From assembly GCA_036852015.1 (NCBI GenBank), contig JAANDG010000162.1, positions 186,001-250,000 on the forward strand: DNA of 64,000 nt, read 5' to 3'. A model generated the notes under the pieces. That model was not told the origin of the DNA, ran no database searches, and saw only the letters and a list, made by a program, of their open reading frames with translations. The translations under genes were made by a program, and so were the position numbers. Positions 26,301 through 37,230 of this stretch are shown one piece after another. Every line of letters begins with the position of its first letter. The first letter of the stretch is position 1. The stretch is from Pelodera strongyloides (lineage: Eukaryota; Nematoda; Chromadorea; Rhabditida; Rhabditidae).

Positions 26301-28059
26301 ACAGAGTACTGACTACTGACTGGTGGTTATCATGGATGGTGTAAAGTCTCGGGTCTCGGTTGTGCTTAAAGCGAAATACTGGCCGGTTTTTGAAACGCAT
26401 CATGGACAACTGAATTCTTACAATTTGCTCGAATTTAGCTCAATTTTTTATTCTAATTTATGTTCATTTGCATACGCTGCGTAAGAATGCTGGAGGACTC
26501 GATGTTTCAAAAACCGGCCGGTATTTCGCTTTAAGCTATAGCTATGAGTATTAAGATTTAAGCGTGTTATTAGTTATTAGCCTAAATCATTTTCATTTGG
26601 TCACTTGACTACTCTACTTACAATTAGTAACGCTGCTGACCGAGGTTGGAAGCTTTCCAGCTTCTCGCTTCTCTTGGAATACTCTTCCGGTTTTTGATAA
26701 TGATAATTAGCCAGTTCGCTGGATTGTCATACTCACACATTGAAACTGTATTTTCACCCTTGAATAAAGGTGCACGCTCTTGAAGCGTAAAAGATTTATT
26801 ATATTATTATTATTATTATTGTCTTTATCATACACACGATCTACGAGCCATCCGAGCATTGTTCCCAACTAAATTTACGCCGAGCTGGTTTAGAATGTTA
26901 GAATGTTTAGTCTCGTTCCCGCTGCTATCCTCATCATATTATGTGTGTGGTGTGAACCGAATGTCCGAATGTATTATTCACTAGCGTAAATCTTTCGTTT
27001 TGTTCCATGACTTTCTGCTGCTTTTACTGTTTTTGCCGTTGCCCCTTTGGCAGCCAATTTCAGCCCGTTCCTGTTCCATTTCCATACTTTTCACTCTTTC
27101 TTTTCCCCTTTTTTTCTGTTTTGGGTGAGTCTGTTCGGTTTCACTCTAGTGCCACAGACTTTGCATTGTATAATTACGTGAAGCGCGTTCGTTCTCTGTC
27201 TCTATTCTCTACCCTGCCTGCCCTTGACTTTACTTGACTCTAGACTCGGTTAGTCAGTTTGGAAATTAGCATATTGACATAAGAAGAAAGGGGGGTGAAG
27301 CCGAAAGAAGAGAGTGAAAGTGGTTTGTTGGGGAAAGAGAGAGAGCGAGAGAGAGAGAAGTAAGGGGAACGAGTAAGGGGTTCAGTTTGAGCTACTAGCC
27401 TCTTGGCGGTGGCGCTCGTTGAACCGGGTTCATTTTGTTTGTTGAATTTATTTTCAATTTATCTTAATCTTTCGTTTTGTAGTGAACTCTTTATGTATGT
27501 TCCTCTGCCTCTGGTAACTGCCTTTGTCCTGTGCAAACTATTCTAAAATTTGTGGAGCGAATCTGATAGGAACTTGGAGGATAAGTAGGAATAGGAAACG
27601 AAGCATTTCGGATGTTTACGTTAAATATATTTCTTACGACAAATCTTTATTCTATAAAGTGTGTTCAAGAAAAAACCGTTCCGTGTGTTGCTGTTGCTGG
27701 CAGTGTATGGATTATGGTCATGGATGCTTAAGTTATGGTAAGATAAGGAAGATATATTATCTTATTAACGTTCAGAAACTTTCGTTTCTTTCTTTCTCAA
27801 ACTGAGTAACTCTGTAACCTAGTGGCGAGCTATGCTATGAATGAGTTTGTCTTTACGGTTTGCCTTTAAATCTGGATGACTCTAGTTTTGGTGGATTGTC
27901 TTGGAACATCGTGCAACCGTCCACTCGACGTTTTTTTCTAAACTTAATTTTCCAGAAAATGCAGAAAACTAAACTTGGCAAGTACAATTATCTTCCCATG
28001 GGCAACCGTTTTTGAGACTGTTCCCTCTCTTGCTGGCTTATGCTCTCTCTCTGTCTCTG

Positions 28060-28134
<75 letters not shown>

Positions 28135-31100
28135 GCTTTTTAACTTGAAGTGTCTTTGAAGAGGCGTTGAAAAGACCACCCAAAGGAGGCTTCCGTCCCG
28201 GTTATGATTGTGAAAGTGAGTGAAATCCCCCCGGGATGGGAAGCAGCTTTTGCAGTTAGAGTATAAGTTGGAGATGTGAGAGTGAGTTAGAAGTGTTGAT
28301 TGTTATGGTTTTGAATGGGACACAATTTGCATACCGTATAATGCATGGACCAGTTGTCCGGTTTCAAACCTGCGTGCCATAACCCTTTAGTGATAGTCTC
28401 GGTCCACCTTTTGTTCGACTCCTTTCACAACAACGTGTACTAGAAGGATGATCATGTGCATGTCGCTGTTCTCCATATTTACTCGGGTTACGACAATTTG
28501 AATGTTTCTTTTAGTTTTACAATTCATGTTTACACGCTGTCACTGTCAATTATAGTATTAGGTTTATTTTTAGTTTCTAGATTTTGTGTTTGCGTGAGCG
28601 ATTATTGTTAGAGAATCTTTTAAAGTCAGAGTTTACTACTGTACCTTTTTACTTTACGTCTACCGCAGTAAATGACTGACTACTGTATTTGTACGAGAAA
28701 CGATGTTGGTTAGTTTTTCTTTGGATTTGGAATTTGGATACAATATACAATTACAAATTAAAGAATTTAATGAGGTGGATCGGTGTCTCGGTTTAGTGTA
28801 TAATGTGGGCCTTGAATTGAATATAACTGGAATGTAAATGTAATGGTTTCGAATTTTCGATTTCGAAGCACATTTTGTCGACTATTTTGGTTGGTGAGAA
28901 AAAAGTCTTGTCAATCTTGTATTATGTATCTTATTTGTTTGTATCGCCTAAATCCCTCTGAGTTGAGAAATTTTTATGTGTTTTCTAATTTTTCTAATAA
29001 TCCAAGCGCGTCTCTCGTCCCTCAAGATCTCCAAATCCCTACAGTAATCGGCTTTTCGCGGCCGCTCAATTGAGCCTTTTCTCGCCTTCTTGAGTCGGCG
29101 ATGATGATTCCACTCAAAAATGATATTGAACGATTCCTTTCCGTTTTCAGAACTTAATCAATACATTAAAGCGAAATACCGGCCGGTTTTTGAAACACAT
29201 CGAGTACACCAGCATTCTTATGCAGCCTATGCAAATGAACACATAAATTGGAATAAAAAATCGAGCTAATTTCGAGCAAAAATTAGCATAAATACGTAAG
29301 TCAGTTGTTTGCGGATGCGTTTCAAAAACCGGCCGGTATTTCTCTTTAAGTTTTTAAAGTTTTTATCGCTGTGTGTATGGGTTCCAAGTGAAAGTGAGAA
29401 TCATTTGCATTTTTACTTTGGGCTTTGGGGCGGTTGATATTAAGATTCTAAACTTTACTCTTCTTCTATAAGTATGCACCTTCACTAACGAGAAAGTCTA
29501 TTTGCATAACTCGTAACTGTCAGTTATGTTTGAGTGATTGCCGCTTGCACCTTACTGTATATTGTATACCTTTCTCTCTGCGTGTGAGGCTGTGAGGTGA
29601 GCAGTGTATGCACATTTGAATACCTCAATTTAGCGAAGGTGAATCATTCGGCATATAATAGCTGTGAGATATATACGGCGTTTGTTATTATGTACAGTAT
29701 GTGATCTCGCAATTTGTCATTTTAAAGCGAAATGCTAGCCCCTTTGGAAAATTTGCATATGATAAGCAAATCCTATGTATCCTATGTTAATTTTGTACGA
29801 TCGTCCACGGCAAACGTACAAAATTAGCATAGGATACATAGGATTTGATTATCATATGCAAATTTTCCAAAGAGGCTAGCATTTCGCTTTAAAATGGTAC
29901 TGTAATCTTTTTTGAACAAAAATCACTGAATTTTTGAGTTTATTTCTAATCTCCAGCAGCAGTCTCGGTTTTACGTGTTTTGATGCTGACTTCCTAGCTG
30001 GGTTTGATTTTTTAATGTTCTTGTATATTTCTTATTTTTCATGGCTGTATTACTTTTCGAAAACATTTTGAAACTGAAACAGTAACCGTATATTGAGTGT
30101 AAAGAGCTTCAAAATCTCAGCCGGCTCCCTTTTGGGTGTCCTTTCGAGTGTTAATGTTTATTAGGCGGCGACCCGGTTACAGCTAGCGAACACATTCATT
30201 TCAACCCTTCTGTGTTTTTACAAGTCGTTTTTGCCGAACGCCAGAGTCTCTGCATTTAAAATTTGCCCATATTTTGAGTTTTGCCTACAAGTTAAATGTT
30301 GAGTACGGATTCTGAGGCCAAGTTCACCACTCCGATTCCCTCGGAGAAATATTCCCTGGGGACAGAAAATAGACTATTAATGTGAGATACGCAGAGAAAA
30401 AGACGGGAATTCCCCCATGGGGAAATGAGTGGTGAATATGGCCTCTGGTCTTTTATATTGTTGTTCATTGTGGTTCAGTTTACGGTAAATTTTCTAAGGG
30501 AAGTTAGTGAAGCAATTTTTAGTAGATGAAATTATGAAATGAATGATATGACGTGGTCTTAGTTAGTTTTATATTATAGTTAAAAATTCTTGTATCACGT
30601 CATTGGATAGGATAGTGAGATGTAAGTTATATAAGCGTAGCATTTTGTGCTTTAATGTTTGTGTGCTCGTATATTTGATCACTGATATTGAATAGAGATG
30701 TCCACATCTCTTAAACCTGGATACTATTTTGTAGCTCGGGTTTTTATTCGTGCCTGTATCTCAATGTTTGTTTACTTATTCATTCATTCACATTCACCAC
30801 AAACCTAAAAGGGGGCAAAAAAGCGCTGAGCGTTTTGGGGCGATCACCAGCATCCCTTTTTCTATCTATTCTATTGTACTGCGTATTGGATAGTGTTTGT
30901 CCGGGCGTTGTAGATGTATTTCGTATTTGACTATTGCTTGTCAGATACTCACGAGCCTAAAGGCCTAGATTATATTTAGAGTTCGTGTTTTCTGTATTAT
31001 TTTCACGGAGTGTAATAGTATAGGTCTTGGTATGGTGCAGGGGTACATGTTGGTGCGTGAAAACACGCACGAACCACTTCCGGATTGGTTTTGACCACCT

Positions 31101-32145
31101 CCGGAAGCAATTCGAATATATTTGAGCGAAACATGGTGTTTTATTATATTAAAGCTAACCTCCAACCACCTCAGTTTACGCACGGAATTTTATACGCTAG
31201 GTTCACCAAGTTGATAATAGGTGTCAGATTGTTCTTTTTTTTTCTTTACGATGATGTATTCACGAAAGTGCCATATCTTCTGATTCTTTGTTTTGTCTTC
31301 ATTGGAATTCTGTATTACTTCTGCTTTTCTGTTTTTCGATGATTGTTTTTCCTTGATCTTGTACATTGTTTTTTTTTCTTTGATATTAATTCCTACTATC
31401 CTAAACCAGGATCACGTCCAAAACACTGAAATCCGAGCCATCTGGCAGCCAGTTCTCTTGCTGCAAATGGTGTTCCGATTACTGTGGAATGGTGTTCTGT
31501 AATATGCGTTGTGTACCATCTACCGTAGGCGGCGCCTCGAAGCTCTATGGACACACCACAATTGATGACAACGATATCATGATTATTGGAAAAAGTGCGG
31601 ATCATAGACTCTTGGAAGTGTACTTGGCCGTAGTGAACATGATATAAGGATTTGTTGAAACATAAGGAAACGTGGTGGTAAAAAGAAGAAAAAGAAACCT
31701 GTAATAAGGAGAAGACGTTTCCTCATTGTCAGGCCGTAGGGTATTAATACTCTTGGAAATAGGAACAATTTATTTTGCAAATGTCCCAGTGTGTATTATT
31801 GGAGTTGGAAATATTAAATTCGGAATCGGAACCCTGGTATTGAGTTTTTCTCTAGGTTTAGGACAACACAAATATTGTGATTTATTTATTTAAAGCTCGT
31901 TAGTTAGGTGTTTGAGTGGATTGTCTAGGTACTTATGGATAATTAAATATTGATAGTCTTTGACCAGTTGAGTACTCTACCATGTTTAGAACCATGCGGT
32001 CCCGTCTACCAGGATCCCCAACAAATGAACGGACTCATTGGCGGAATTCATCATAACCAAAGTGCGCCGGCATTTCATCATCAGGAGGAGCAGATGATAT
32101 TCAGGTGATTATTATTATTATTTATTATTATTATTATTATTATTA

Positions 32146-32178
<33 letters not shown>

Positions 32179-35100
32179 TATTATTATTATTGTTATTATT
32201 ATTATTATTTATTATTATTTCTGTTTTTGATTAGGTATTGTGGAATGTGAAGGAAGTGCGGCCATTTTAGAATTTCCGGTAATAATTTTCTTGTATACGC
32301 ACATATGATTTAAACGACGAAATATGCTTTGATTTTTGAAGTTCATGGTACTTTTTTTGCTACAATTGCAACTGTAATTAGCATAATTTTTGCTTTAGAA
32401 AATCATCGCACGCCCTTCCGCAGCAGCAACCCAACATGCAGCAGCAACAACAACAGCAGCAGATTAATAGGCGAGCGAGCCAGGGAAGCAGTATTAGCAG
32501 TGGCAGCACAACTAATGGGAATGTGTATTCACAGGTGAGTAATGTTTTTAGTATTCCTTTTTAGTACCGGGGTTTAATTCCCGCGGCTGGTGGCACCGAC
32601 TGGGTGGTAAAAACGGTACCAGGTGAAAATTTGGGAAGGTTTTTTTTAACGCTACCGTTTTTGGTGTTGAAATCGCAATGTTCCAGCGCTTGGTTTTAGT
32701 GATCGTGTTTATATATTTTTGTTTCGGATGAAACCCAAACTATGTTAGAAAAAAAAACAATAATTCTTCTTATTATTATTTTATCCAGCATTTTGGACTC
32801 TTTTGCAATTAGAGTTAGCTTCCAATCAACACAATTCGTGGAATAACTTTTTTTTGCAATTAGTTATGTTTTTTTAGCGCACGTACTGCGCAGTGCAACC
32901 AACAATCATATAAATGTATGGCTCGTGACTTTTTGCAGCGGCCATCTCGTGGTTTAAGTTCTGATCAAAAAATGCCTGAATGTATTTAGTTATCAAATTT
33001 CCTAAAATTGTGCCTTCTGTCTCTTTTCTAACAGATGTAGATGTCTTTTTTTAAATGCCAAATGCCCGAATAAAGCAATTTATTTAAGTCAAAAACAAAC
33101 AAAAGGGTGAGCCATTTTATGCTGACCAAATGTTTTTTGGAGTGCGTATAATTTGTGACCTAATTCTGTCAGCTGATTCAGTGCTTTTTTCATATTTGCG
33201 GAAGTATTCAATTACTACATAAAAGTTGTGTGGGTTAAAGTTTGGCCTTTCGCTGGCAGAGAGTAAGCCACAAGGTTTTGCCGCAAAGGTTTTCATTCTC
33301 AAATTATTTGCTCTTTTATTCGCCGGCTTCTGTTCCTACCATATTTCGAAAAAATATTCTGGCTATGTATAACACAAAGTCGATTTCGTTTGACGAAACT
33401 GTTACACGATCGACTGTGCAATTATTTGCAACGAGGACCGCCCGGTTGGCTTCGATTACTGTAAGGGAATTTGGTCGTTGGCCAACTTCGCGACGTAACC
33501 ACCTTTCAAATTTGCACATTGCATAAGTTTGCAGAGGCAGCAGAAATCCAGCAATACCACCATCGCGAGTAGACTATAAGCATGCCAAATATCAGAAAAC
33601 TATTTTTTTTAAACAGAATTTTGGAAAAATATCTGGATTTTCCGTCGACATTTATGCCATGGGAGTGTATGTTCGCCAGGTGTTCCTGTGGTTTCTACAT
33701 GAGCTAGAACATTAGCTAGAATGTGACTCCATCGCTGTACTCAATGGTTTTGTTCGGTCTCTGAATCCAGATGATATCGATCTAGTGTTACGATGTTCGA
33801 ATTTTGTTTTAATCGAAGTTCTTTCTAGGCCAATGGAGCATCCCCGTCGCGGGCGTCATCGATACCACATCCGACGTCAGCTCCCGCTGCGCCTGCACCC
33901 CCGCCGGCTCCACCAGCTCCCCCCGCGCCCCAGGCGGTGGCACCCCCACCCGCCCCCGCACTACCTCCAATTTCGAGTGAGTGGCTTGCTTGAGATATTA
34001 ATCTGATGGTTTAAGTGCGGTTCTACTTTGTTTACAGCCATTACTTGTGTGTTTCCCGGTTTTGACGATACATTTCTTCAGTAGTGTTTTTAAGTGCAGG
34101 GAAAAGGTGTAGTGATGAACCCTAAAGAATTTGTCACCAAACTGACCAAACTTGTGATTGGCTAAGTGCACAGCTGCATGTACTCTTTTAGTCGTCTGCT
34201 CGTGCACACCACATCCAACCAGTTGTTATTCGTTTGCATCATACATTCAAAGTAACACCGATTTGCTAAAAGAACCTATACTTATTATTAGTTTGGTCTG
34301 GCTTTGACTTTGAAACAACATCTCGACATTTTCTCGTGCAGCATTTGCTAATATGTATGCTAAAACCTGACTACTGTACTTACTGCCTATTCCCGTCTTC
34401 TGGTCCTGTATATTGCAAGAGACCAGAACCTTTTTGATATTTGTTCCTCCACACTATGTGCCTTGCTCCTGGTATTCAAAATGAAAAGCACCCCGAGAAG
34501 GAACCTATTCCACTACCACCCCCACCACAGTTTATTATTGGTTAGTAGGGAAAAGAATCTATTTAGGGAGTCTAGGTAACCTTGTTAAGATAACCAGGTA
34601 GGGTAGGGTTTTCTAAAGGTAGAGTGGAGTGCGCCCATTTACGTGGCTTCCTACAATGGGAACAAAGTGGGAGAGCATTCAGTGTTGCTGAACGAGTACT
34701 TTCGGTTCGTCTGGTTGTTTCTGGTGCGGACAGCGAGGCTCTTAGTTTGGGGAGCCTGAAGCTGAAGCTTGGTCTATTCTTTTAATTTTTAATTCTATGT
34801 TTTCAGCCGGTGCTCCTCCCCCTCCACCGCCGCCGCCTCCGAATTTCATGAAATCGGACTCGTCCAAGCCAACCACGCTGGCAGATGCTTTGAAAGGTTG
34901 GTTAAAGTCGAACCTTTCGATAATCTACTTTGGCTTTAAAGCGGTGTGACATGTGGTTTTTTATCGTCTTTTAACACTGACTAGAGCCCCGTCATAGTCT
35001 ATCCATAATGCGTGGAAGTTTAGTCTCAAGACACGTGCCATACCGCATTAACGTAATAAGATGTTTGAATTGAAGAAAATATGAGGAGTCTTTTCCAAAC

Positions 35101-37069
35101 GAACGTACAATCCATTTGAACCAACGGAAATTGCCCCAAAAATGGCCTTAATGCCTGAGACCCTTGGAGTGTAATTTGAGACAACTGGGAGTTCTCTCCC
35201 AGTTATTTGGCAAAGATTATTATTTCTCCCATTTTTGTTGGGTTTTTGAGTAATTCTCTGTGATTTAGAGACCAGTTTTGTTGTTATTTAGTAGAGATGG
35301 CTCGTAGGTTCTTGTTTTCATAGTATTACCAATTACTAAAAGTTGTTCTTCTCATTTCAAGGTCAACAACTGCGTCCCAGTAAGTTTGGAGCTTTTGTCT
35401 TATGAACACTTACCGTGGTTGTTAGTTAACCTTTTTTGCCCTTTTGTGGAAACCATTATGTAACCACCAGAAGTTTTATGCAAATTGTTGCAGGTGCAAC
35501 ACTGAAAAAGACCAGCGCAGCGACTGGAGCAAAGGAGCGGTCGATGAGTCTAGCGGAATCCTCGGGAGCCGAACGGGCGCCCGCACCAGCGTCTGGAGGG
35601 GGTAAGTGTGCTTGCACAGTGCATTTTCTAATGGGCTTGTTTATATGAAAAGACTGTGGTACAGTAGGCTCATGAGCACGTTAAACTAGTGTATAATGTT
35701 CCGAGTGAAACCTTGGAACATTAGGAAAGTGTACGCCAAAATATCGGTCTTTCCAATTGCTTGAATTACCACCCTTGAATTATCACCCTTGAATAAAGAT
35801 GCACGCTCTTGAAGCGTAAAAGGTTTATTTATTTATTTTATAATGTTGTGGTTTTCAGTGACCGGTGCTCTGATGTCCGAACTGGCTGCCACATTTAACA
35901 GGAGGAAGAACACTCGGGCGGCCAACGACGCGATCGACAGCAAGAGTAATATTTCTAATGGTCAGTATTGTGGCGTCCCAACGAGATCCGAAGACGATCA
36001 ATCGAATTGTAATGATGAGCAGGGTGGCATATTCATATTATGGCTTACAATTAGTACCTATACTTTTGGAAGTGTTTGTCTCAGTAGGGGAATCTGGGAA
36101 TCCAACGGGTTGAAGTAAGCAAGAAGTAAACCAAAACTGTAGCGAGCAAGTGCGACGTACAGAAAAAAGTTTGGCCCAGCTTGTTGCTAAGCTTAAATTC
36201 ATGAGTTTTTTTTTGTTGAACACGTGCCCCAACACGAAGCACAACAGACATGCTCATTGCTCATTGCTAGGGTAGGATTCTGAAGTTTAATCCAGATTTT
36301 CTCGCTGCAGGTTCAAGTGATTCTGGCACGTCGTCTTCTGGTGGGAACAGTACTCTGACACACGCTCCGGTAAAGAAGTGGGAGCCAGTGAAGACGAATG
36401 GAGCAGCCAATGGTGTCACGGCCAATGGACATGTCGAGAGCCCGAAGACGCATAGAAAGTCGGTTTTATCTCTGTCTATCTGTCTGTCTGTCTGTCTCTC
36501 TCTTGTTTCGGTCGATGTGTTAGTTTTTTTATCTCTATTTCTGCAGCTTTGTAGTGCTTTATTTGCAGATCGATTTGTACTAAGCGTTTGCTCTATTTAA
36601 GTTTGTATGTATTTCAGAGCTCCATCTGCTTCATCAATTAGTTCACAGGAGGAGAAGCAAGTGCCGAATGGGACGAATAAGGAACAGGTATTGTTTTTTT
36701 AAATGTTTTTCTTTCATTTTTTGTCCTTATATATAGTTTTTTTAAGATTTTATAGTCAATTATTGGATGAACCTGTGCTTCAGAGAGAGAGAGAGAGTTT
36801 TCTACTGATTTTCTTATTTTGATAACTTTTTGTTAGCTTGAACGTGAACTGTTGTACATCACAATAGACGGTGTTGTACGTACAGTAACTCTTGATTATG
36901 TCTACACGATTCGTTCAAAAACCCCATTTCATTGTAGGTCTCCCCCGAGTTCCTGGAACGTTTCAAGGCCGACCTCCTTGTTGAAATGCGACAGGAGATG
37001 AGAGACGAGATCAACAAGGCCAAGCAGGAGATCATCGACGTTATCAGACAGGAGCTGTCCAGGCGATAG
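20321..37069 (+). CDS. unc-34: Ena/VASP actin regulator (UNC-34 type)
   Basis: A barbed-end actin polymerase that works at leading edges, filopodia and growth cones downstream of proline-rich receptors and Netrin/Slit signalling (family knowledge). Proposed coding exons: 20321-20349, 23666-23828, 24403-24498, 24920-25034, 31990-32104, 32399-32534, 33829-33976, 34807-34896, 35494-35601, 35859-35960, 36311-36458, 36618-36687, 36938-37069. All junction phases agree and give about 483 residues, within the VASP-to-Mena size range. Domain order is EVH1 (about 10-134), Gln-rich linker (190-205), Pro-rich core (225-285), G-actin-binding (about 290-303), F-actin-binding (about 336-353), Ser-rich linker, and C-terminal tetramerising coiled coil (445-483). 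An optional 18-nt exon lies at 35362-35379. The first exon is the least certain part; everything from 23666 on is clear. Confidence 0.93.
23354..23535. mobile_element. Family A MITE in unc-34 intron 1
   Basis: Left end TTAAATCGAAACACCGGCCC (worn) and right end CCGGTATTTCGCTTTAG (near intact), with inner arms AAAGGCGTCGAGTACACCAG and its weak complement. It ends about 130 bases before the EVH1 acceptor at 23665. Confidence 0.75.
23666..25034 (+). CDS. unc-34: unc-34 EVH1 domain exons
   Basis: Three exons (23666-23828, 24403-24498, 24920-25034) encode the EVH1 domain, which binds (F/L)PPPP ligands. Visible family landmarks are AEVMLYHEGTKEWICP at the start, with the ligand-pocket Tyr and Trp; FRIVAIRHE; LKYHTATPMFHQWRDEHKQV, which holds the conserved Phe-His-Gln-Trp; and VYGLNFSLEDEARTF before the final helix. 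Introns of 574 and 421 bases separate them and carry transposon remnants (family B at 23959; worn family A pieces at about 24515 and 24700). The acceptor of the middle exon is TTGTTAAG, slightly unusual. Confidence 0.95.
23959..24340. mobile_element. Family B MITE in unc-34 EVH1 intron
   Basis: It begins TTAAAGCGAAATACCACCCG and follows the copy at 11013 for most of its length (GGTTTGGGG, AATGTTCTCAAACAACC, GGCCTTTTCAAATAATCAC). The right terminal repeat is lost; it runs into an AAT microsatellite (24341-24378) close to the acceptor of exon 24403. Confidence 0.75.
24515..24811. repeat. Two worn family A fragments
   Basis: About 24515-24625 retains GCATAAATTAGA, ATTCGACTCCGATTAGCATAA and ACGTTTCAAAAAT. 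About 24700-24811 retains AATTTGCATAAAAT, GAATGCAGTTGTTCAAC and ends CATCGCTTTC. Both look like old family A copies inside the intron before exon 24920. Confidence 0.45.
26366..26534. mobile_element. Family A MITE, reversed interior
   Basis: Near-perfect terminal repeats TTAAAGCGAAATACTGGCC / GGCCGGTATTTCGCTTTAA. The interior runs opposite to most copies (ATTTGCAT and AGAATGCTGGAGGACTCG now on the right), so it is inserted in the other orientation. Confidence 0.88.
26758..26820 (+). repeat. LINE-type 3' tail with ATT microsatellite
   Basis: Contains TTGAATAAAGGTGCACGCTC then TTGAAGCGTAAAAG, then an ATT-type microsatellite. The same 35-base motif occurs at 35786, 46880 and, reversed, 49191. 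A conserved 3' end followed by variable simple repeat is typical of 5'-truncated non-LTR retrotransposons. Confidence 0.55.
28042..28134. repeat. CT-rich microsatellite
   Basis: A long interrupted CT run on the + strand. The minus strand gives Arg/Glu-repeat frames, which are artefacts of composition. Confidence 0.9.
29166..29349. mobile_element. Family A MITE, near full length
   Basis: The left end, TTAAAGCGAAATACCGGCC plus GAAACACATCGAGTACACC, is intact. The right end matches apart from one change (TTTCTCTTTAA). It contains ATGCAAATGAAC and TCGAGCTAATTTCGAGCAA. It is a good reference copy of the family. Confidence 0.88.
29718..29896. mobile_element. Family C foldback element, copy 1
   Basis: An almost perfect hairpin with arms of about 80 bases, from CATTTTAAAGCGAAATGCTA to its complement at 29896. 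Arms contain TTTGCATATGATAAGCAAAT and CCTATGTATCCTATG. The loop is CGATCGTCCACGGCAAACG or shorter. The outer TTAAAGCGAAAT matches families A and B. A sister copy lies at 48618-48784. Confidence 0.9.
30314..30445. mobile_element. E-family inverted-repeat element, copy 1
   Basis: Terminal repeats GAGGCCAAGTTCACCACTC / GAGTGGTGAATATGGCCTC. The interior includes CCCTGGGGACAGAAAATAG and TGAGATACGCAGAGAAAAAG, found reversed in the copy at 60397. It is non-coding. Confidence 0.8.
31410..31647 (+). pseudogene. Cys-rich exon-like open segment
   Basis: After an AG at 31408-31409 a 78-codon open frame runs to a TAA at 31645-31647. It encodes SQFSCCKWCSDYCGMVFC and then MRCVPSTVGGASKLYGHTT, with six closely spaced cysteines, and a hydrophobic end. 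Its GC content is above the neighbours'. Its phase does not fit unc-34 exon 4, so it is not an alternative end of that gene. It could be a terminal exon of a nested gene, a remnant of a transposed gene, or chance. I recognise no family with confidence. Confidence 0.25.
31990..32534 (+). CDS. unc-34: unc-34 linker and polyglutamine exons
   Basis: Exon 31990-32104 begins after acceptor ATGTTTAG and encodes a His/Gln/Pro-containing linker (ends EEQMIFR across the junction). Exon 32399-32534 encodes a glutamine run (MQQQQQQQQ) and a Ser/Gly-rich tail. Phases are 1 in, 2 between and 0 out. A nearer acceptor at 31407-31409 in the same region gives a stop in the required frame. Low-complexity linkers at this position are usual in Ena/VASP proteins. 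The donor of the first exon lies directly against an ATT microsatellite. Confidence 0.8.
32108..32222. repeat. (ATT)n microsatellite at a donor site
   Basis: About 115 bases of ATT/TTAT repeats start three bases after the unc-34 exon 31990-32104 donor (GTGATT) and fill much of that 294-base intron. Confidence 0.95.
32535..33828 (+). other. unc-34: unc-34 intron 6
   Basis: It holds ATT-type runs near 32770 and a GC-richer island at about 33230-33600 with overlapping open frames on both strands (94 codons on +, 67 and 61 codons on -). No domain is recognisable. The island may be a decayed transposon piece. Confidence 0.5.
33829..34896 (+). CDS. unc-34: unc-34 proline-rich core exons
   Basis: Exon 33829-33976 encodes a Pro/Ala-rich stretch (PAAPAPPPAPPAPPAPQ). 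Exon 34807-34896 encodes a run of nine prolines followed by FMKSDSSKPTTLADALKG. In the family, these polyproline segments recruit profilin-actin and SH3/WW proteins, feeding monomers to the barbed end. The second exon ends at the start of the G-actin-binding motif. Acceptors are CTTTCTAG and TTTTCAG. Confidence 0.9.
35362..35379 (+). CDS. unc-34: unc-34 candidate 18-nt microexon
   Basis: Eighteen bases between acceptor CTCATTTCAAG and consensus donor GTAAGT, phase 1 on both sides, would insert six residues (with QQLRP) into the G-actin-binding motif: LADALKG|ATLKK becomes LADALKG|QQLRPS|ATLKK. Both forms stay in frame, so it would be a cassette exon. No transcript evidence is available, so this is inference from splice sites and phase. 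Confidence 0.4.
35494..35960 (+). CDS. unc-34: unc-34 actin-binding motif exons
   Basis: Exon 35494-35601 continues the G-actin-binding (WH2-like) motif, with ATLKKT standing where vertebrate VASP has AKLRKV, then a Ser/Ala/Pro linker. Exon 35859-35960 encodes the F-actin-binding motif TGALMSELAATFNRRKN, matching the family pattern LMxEMxAxLARRRK. Both exons are phase 1 to phase 1. The FAB motif tethers the protein to filament sides and is required for processive elongation in the family. Confidence 0.92.
35786..35845 (+). repeat. LINE-type 3' tail in unc-34 intron
   Basis: Contains TTGAATAAAGATGCACGCTC, TTGAAGCGTAAAAGG, then a TTTA/ATTT simple tail. Same motif as at 26758, 46880 and 49191. 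It ends 13 bases before the acceptor of the F-actin-binding exon. Confidence 0.55.
36311..37069 (+). CDS. unc-34: unc-34 C-terminal exons with tetramerisation coil
   Basis: Exons 36311-36458 and 36618-36687 encode a Ser/Asn-rich linker with a WEPVK motif. The last exon, 36938-37069, encodes the right-handed coiled coil that tetramerises Ena/VASP proteins: FLERFKADLLVEMRQEMRDE followed by INKAKQEIIDVIRQELSRR and a TAG stop at 37067-37069. The repeated hydrophobic spacing and ending at the very C-terminus match the family. Intron donors are GTCGGT (36459) and GTATTG (36688); acceptors are ATTTCAG and TTGTAG. Confidence 0.95.
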
Positions 37070-37230
37070 ACCTGTGCTACTCAGGTGCCACATCAGTTCT
37101 GCAAGTCGCCCGTGACGCGTCTTCCAACGTATCACCACCTATATTTAATCCATTTTCCTCCTAGTCAACCCGCGTGAGCCTTGACCAATGTTGAACTTTT
37201 TTATGATGTATATGGCTAGATTTTCTGAGG

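Larger units (their letters stand above)
25035..31989 (+). other. unc-34: unc-34 intron 4 (about 7 kb)
   Basis: It separates the EVH1 domain from the rest of the protein. It contains family A elements (26366, 29166), a family C hairpin element (29718), an E-family element (30314), a LINE-type tail (26758), CT-rich tracts (25745-25790, 28042-28134), a GC-richer 44-codon ATG frame at 26135-26269 and a Cys-rich open segment at 31410-31647. A long intron here could host an internal promoter, but I see no clear signal. Confidence 0.7.

Noticed and set aside
34443..34542. Proline-rich exon-like piece (EKEPIPLPPPPQF) before GTTAGT in unc-34 intron 7
   Set aside because: No AG gives the phase 1 entry required by the neighbouring exons, and the frame is closed upstream. 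Joining 33976 to 34807 directly is in phase. It may be a decayed cassette exon.
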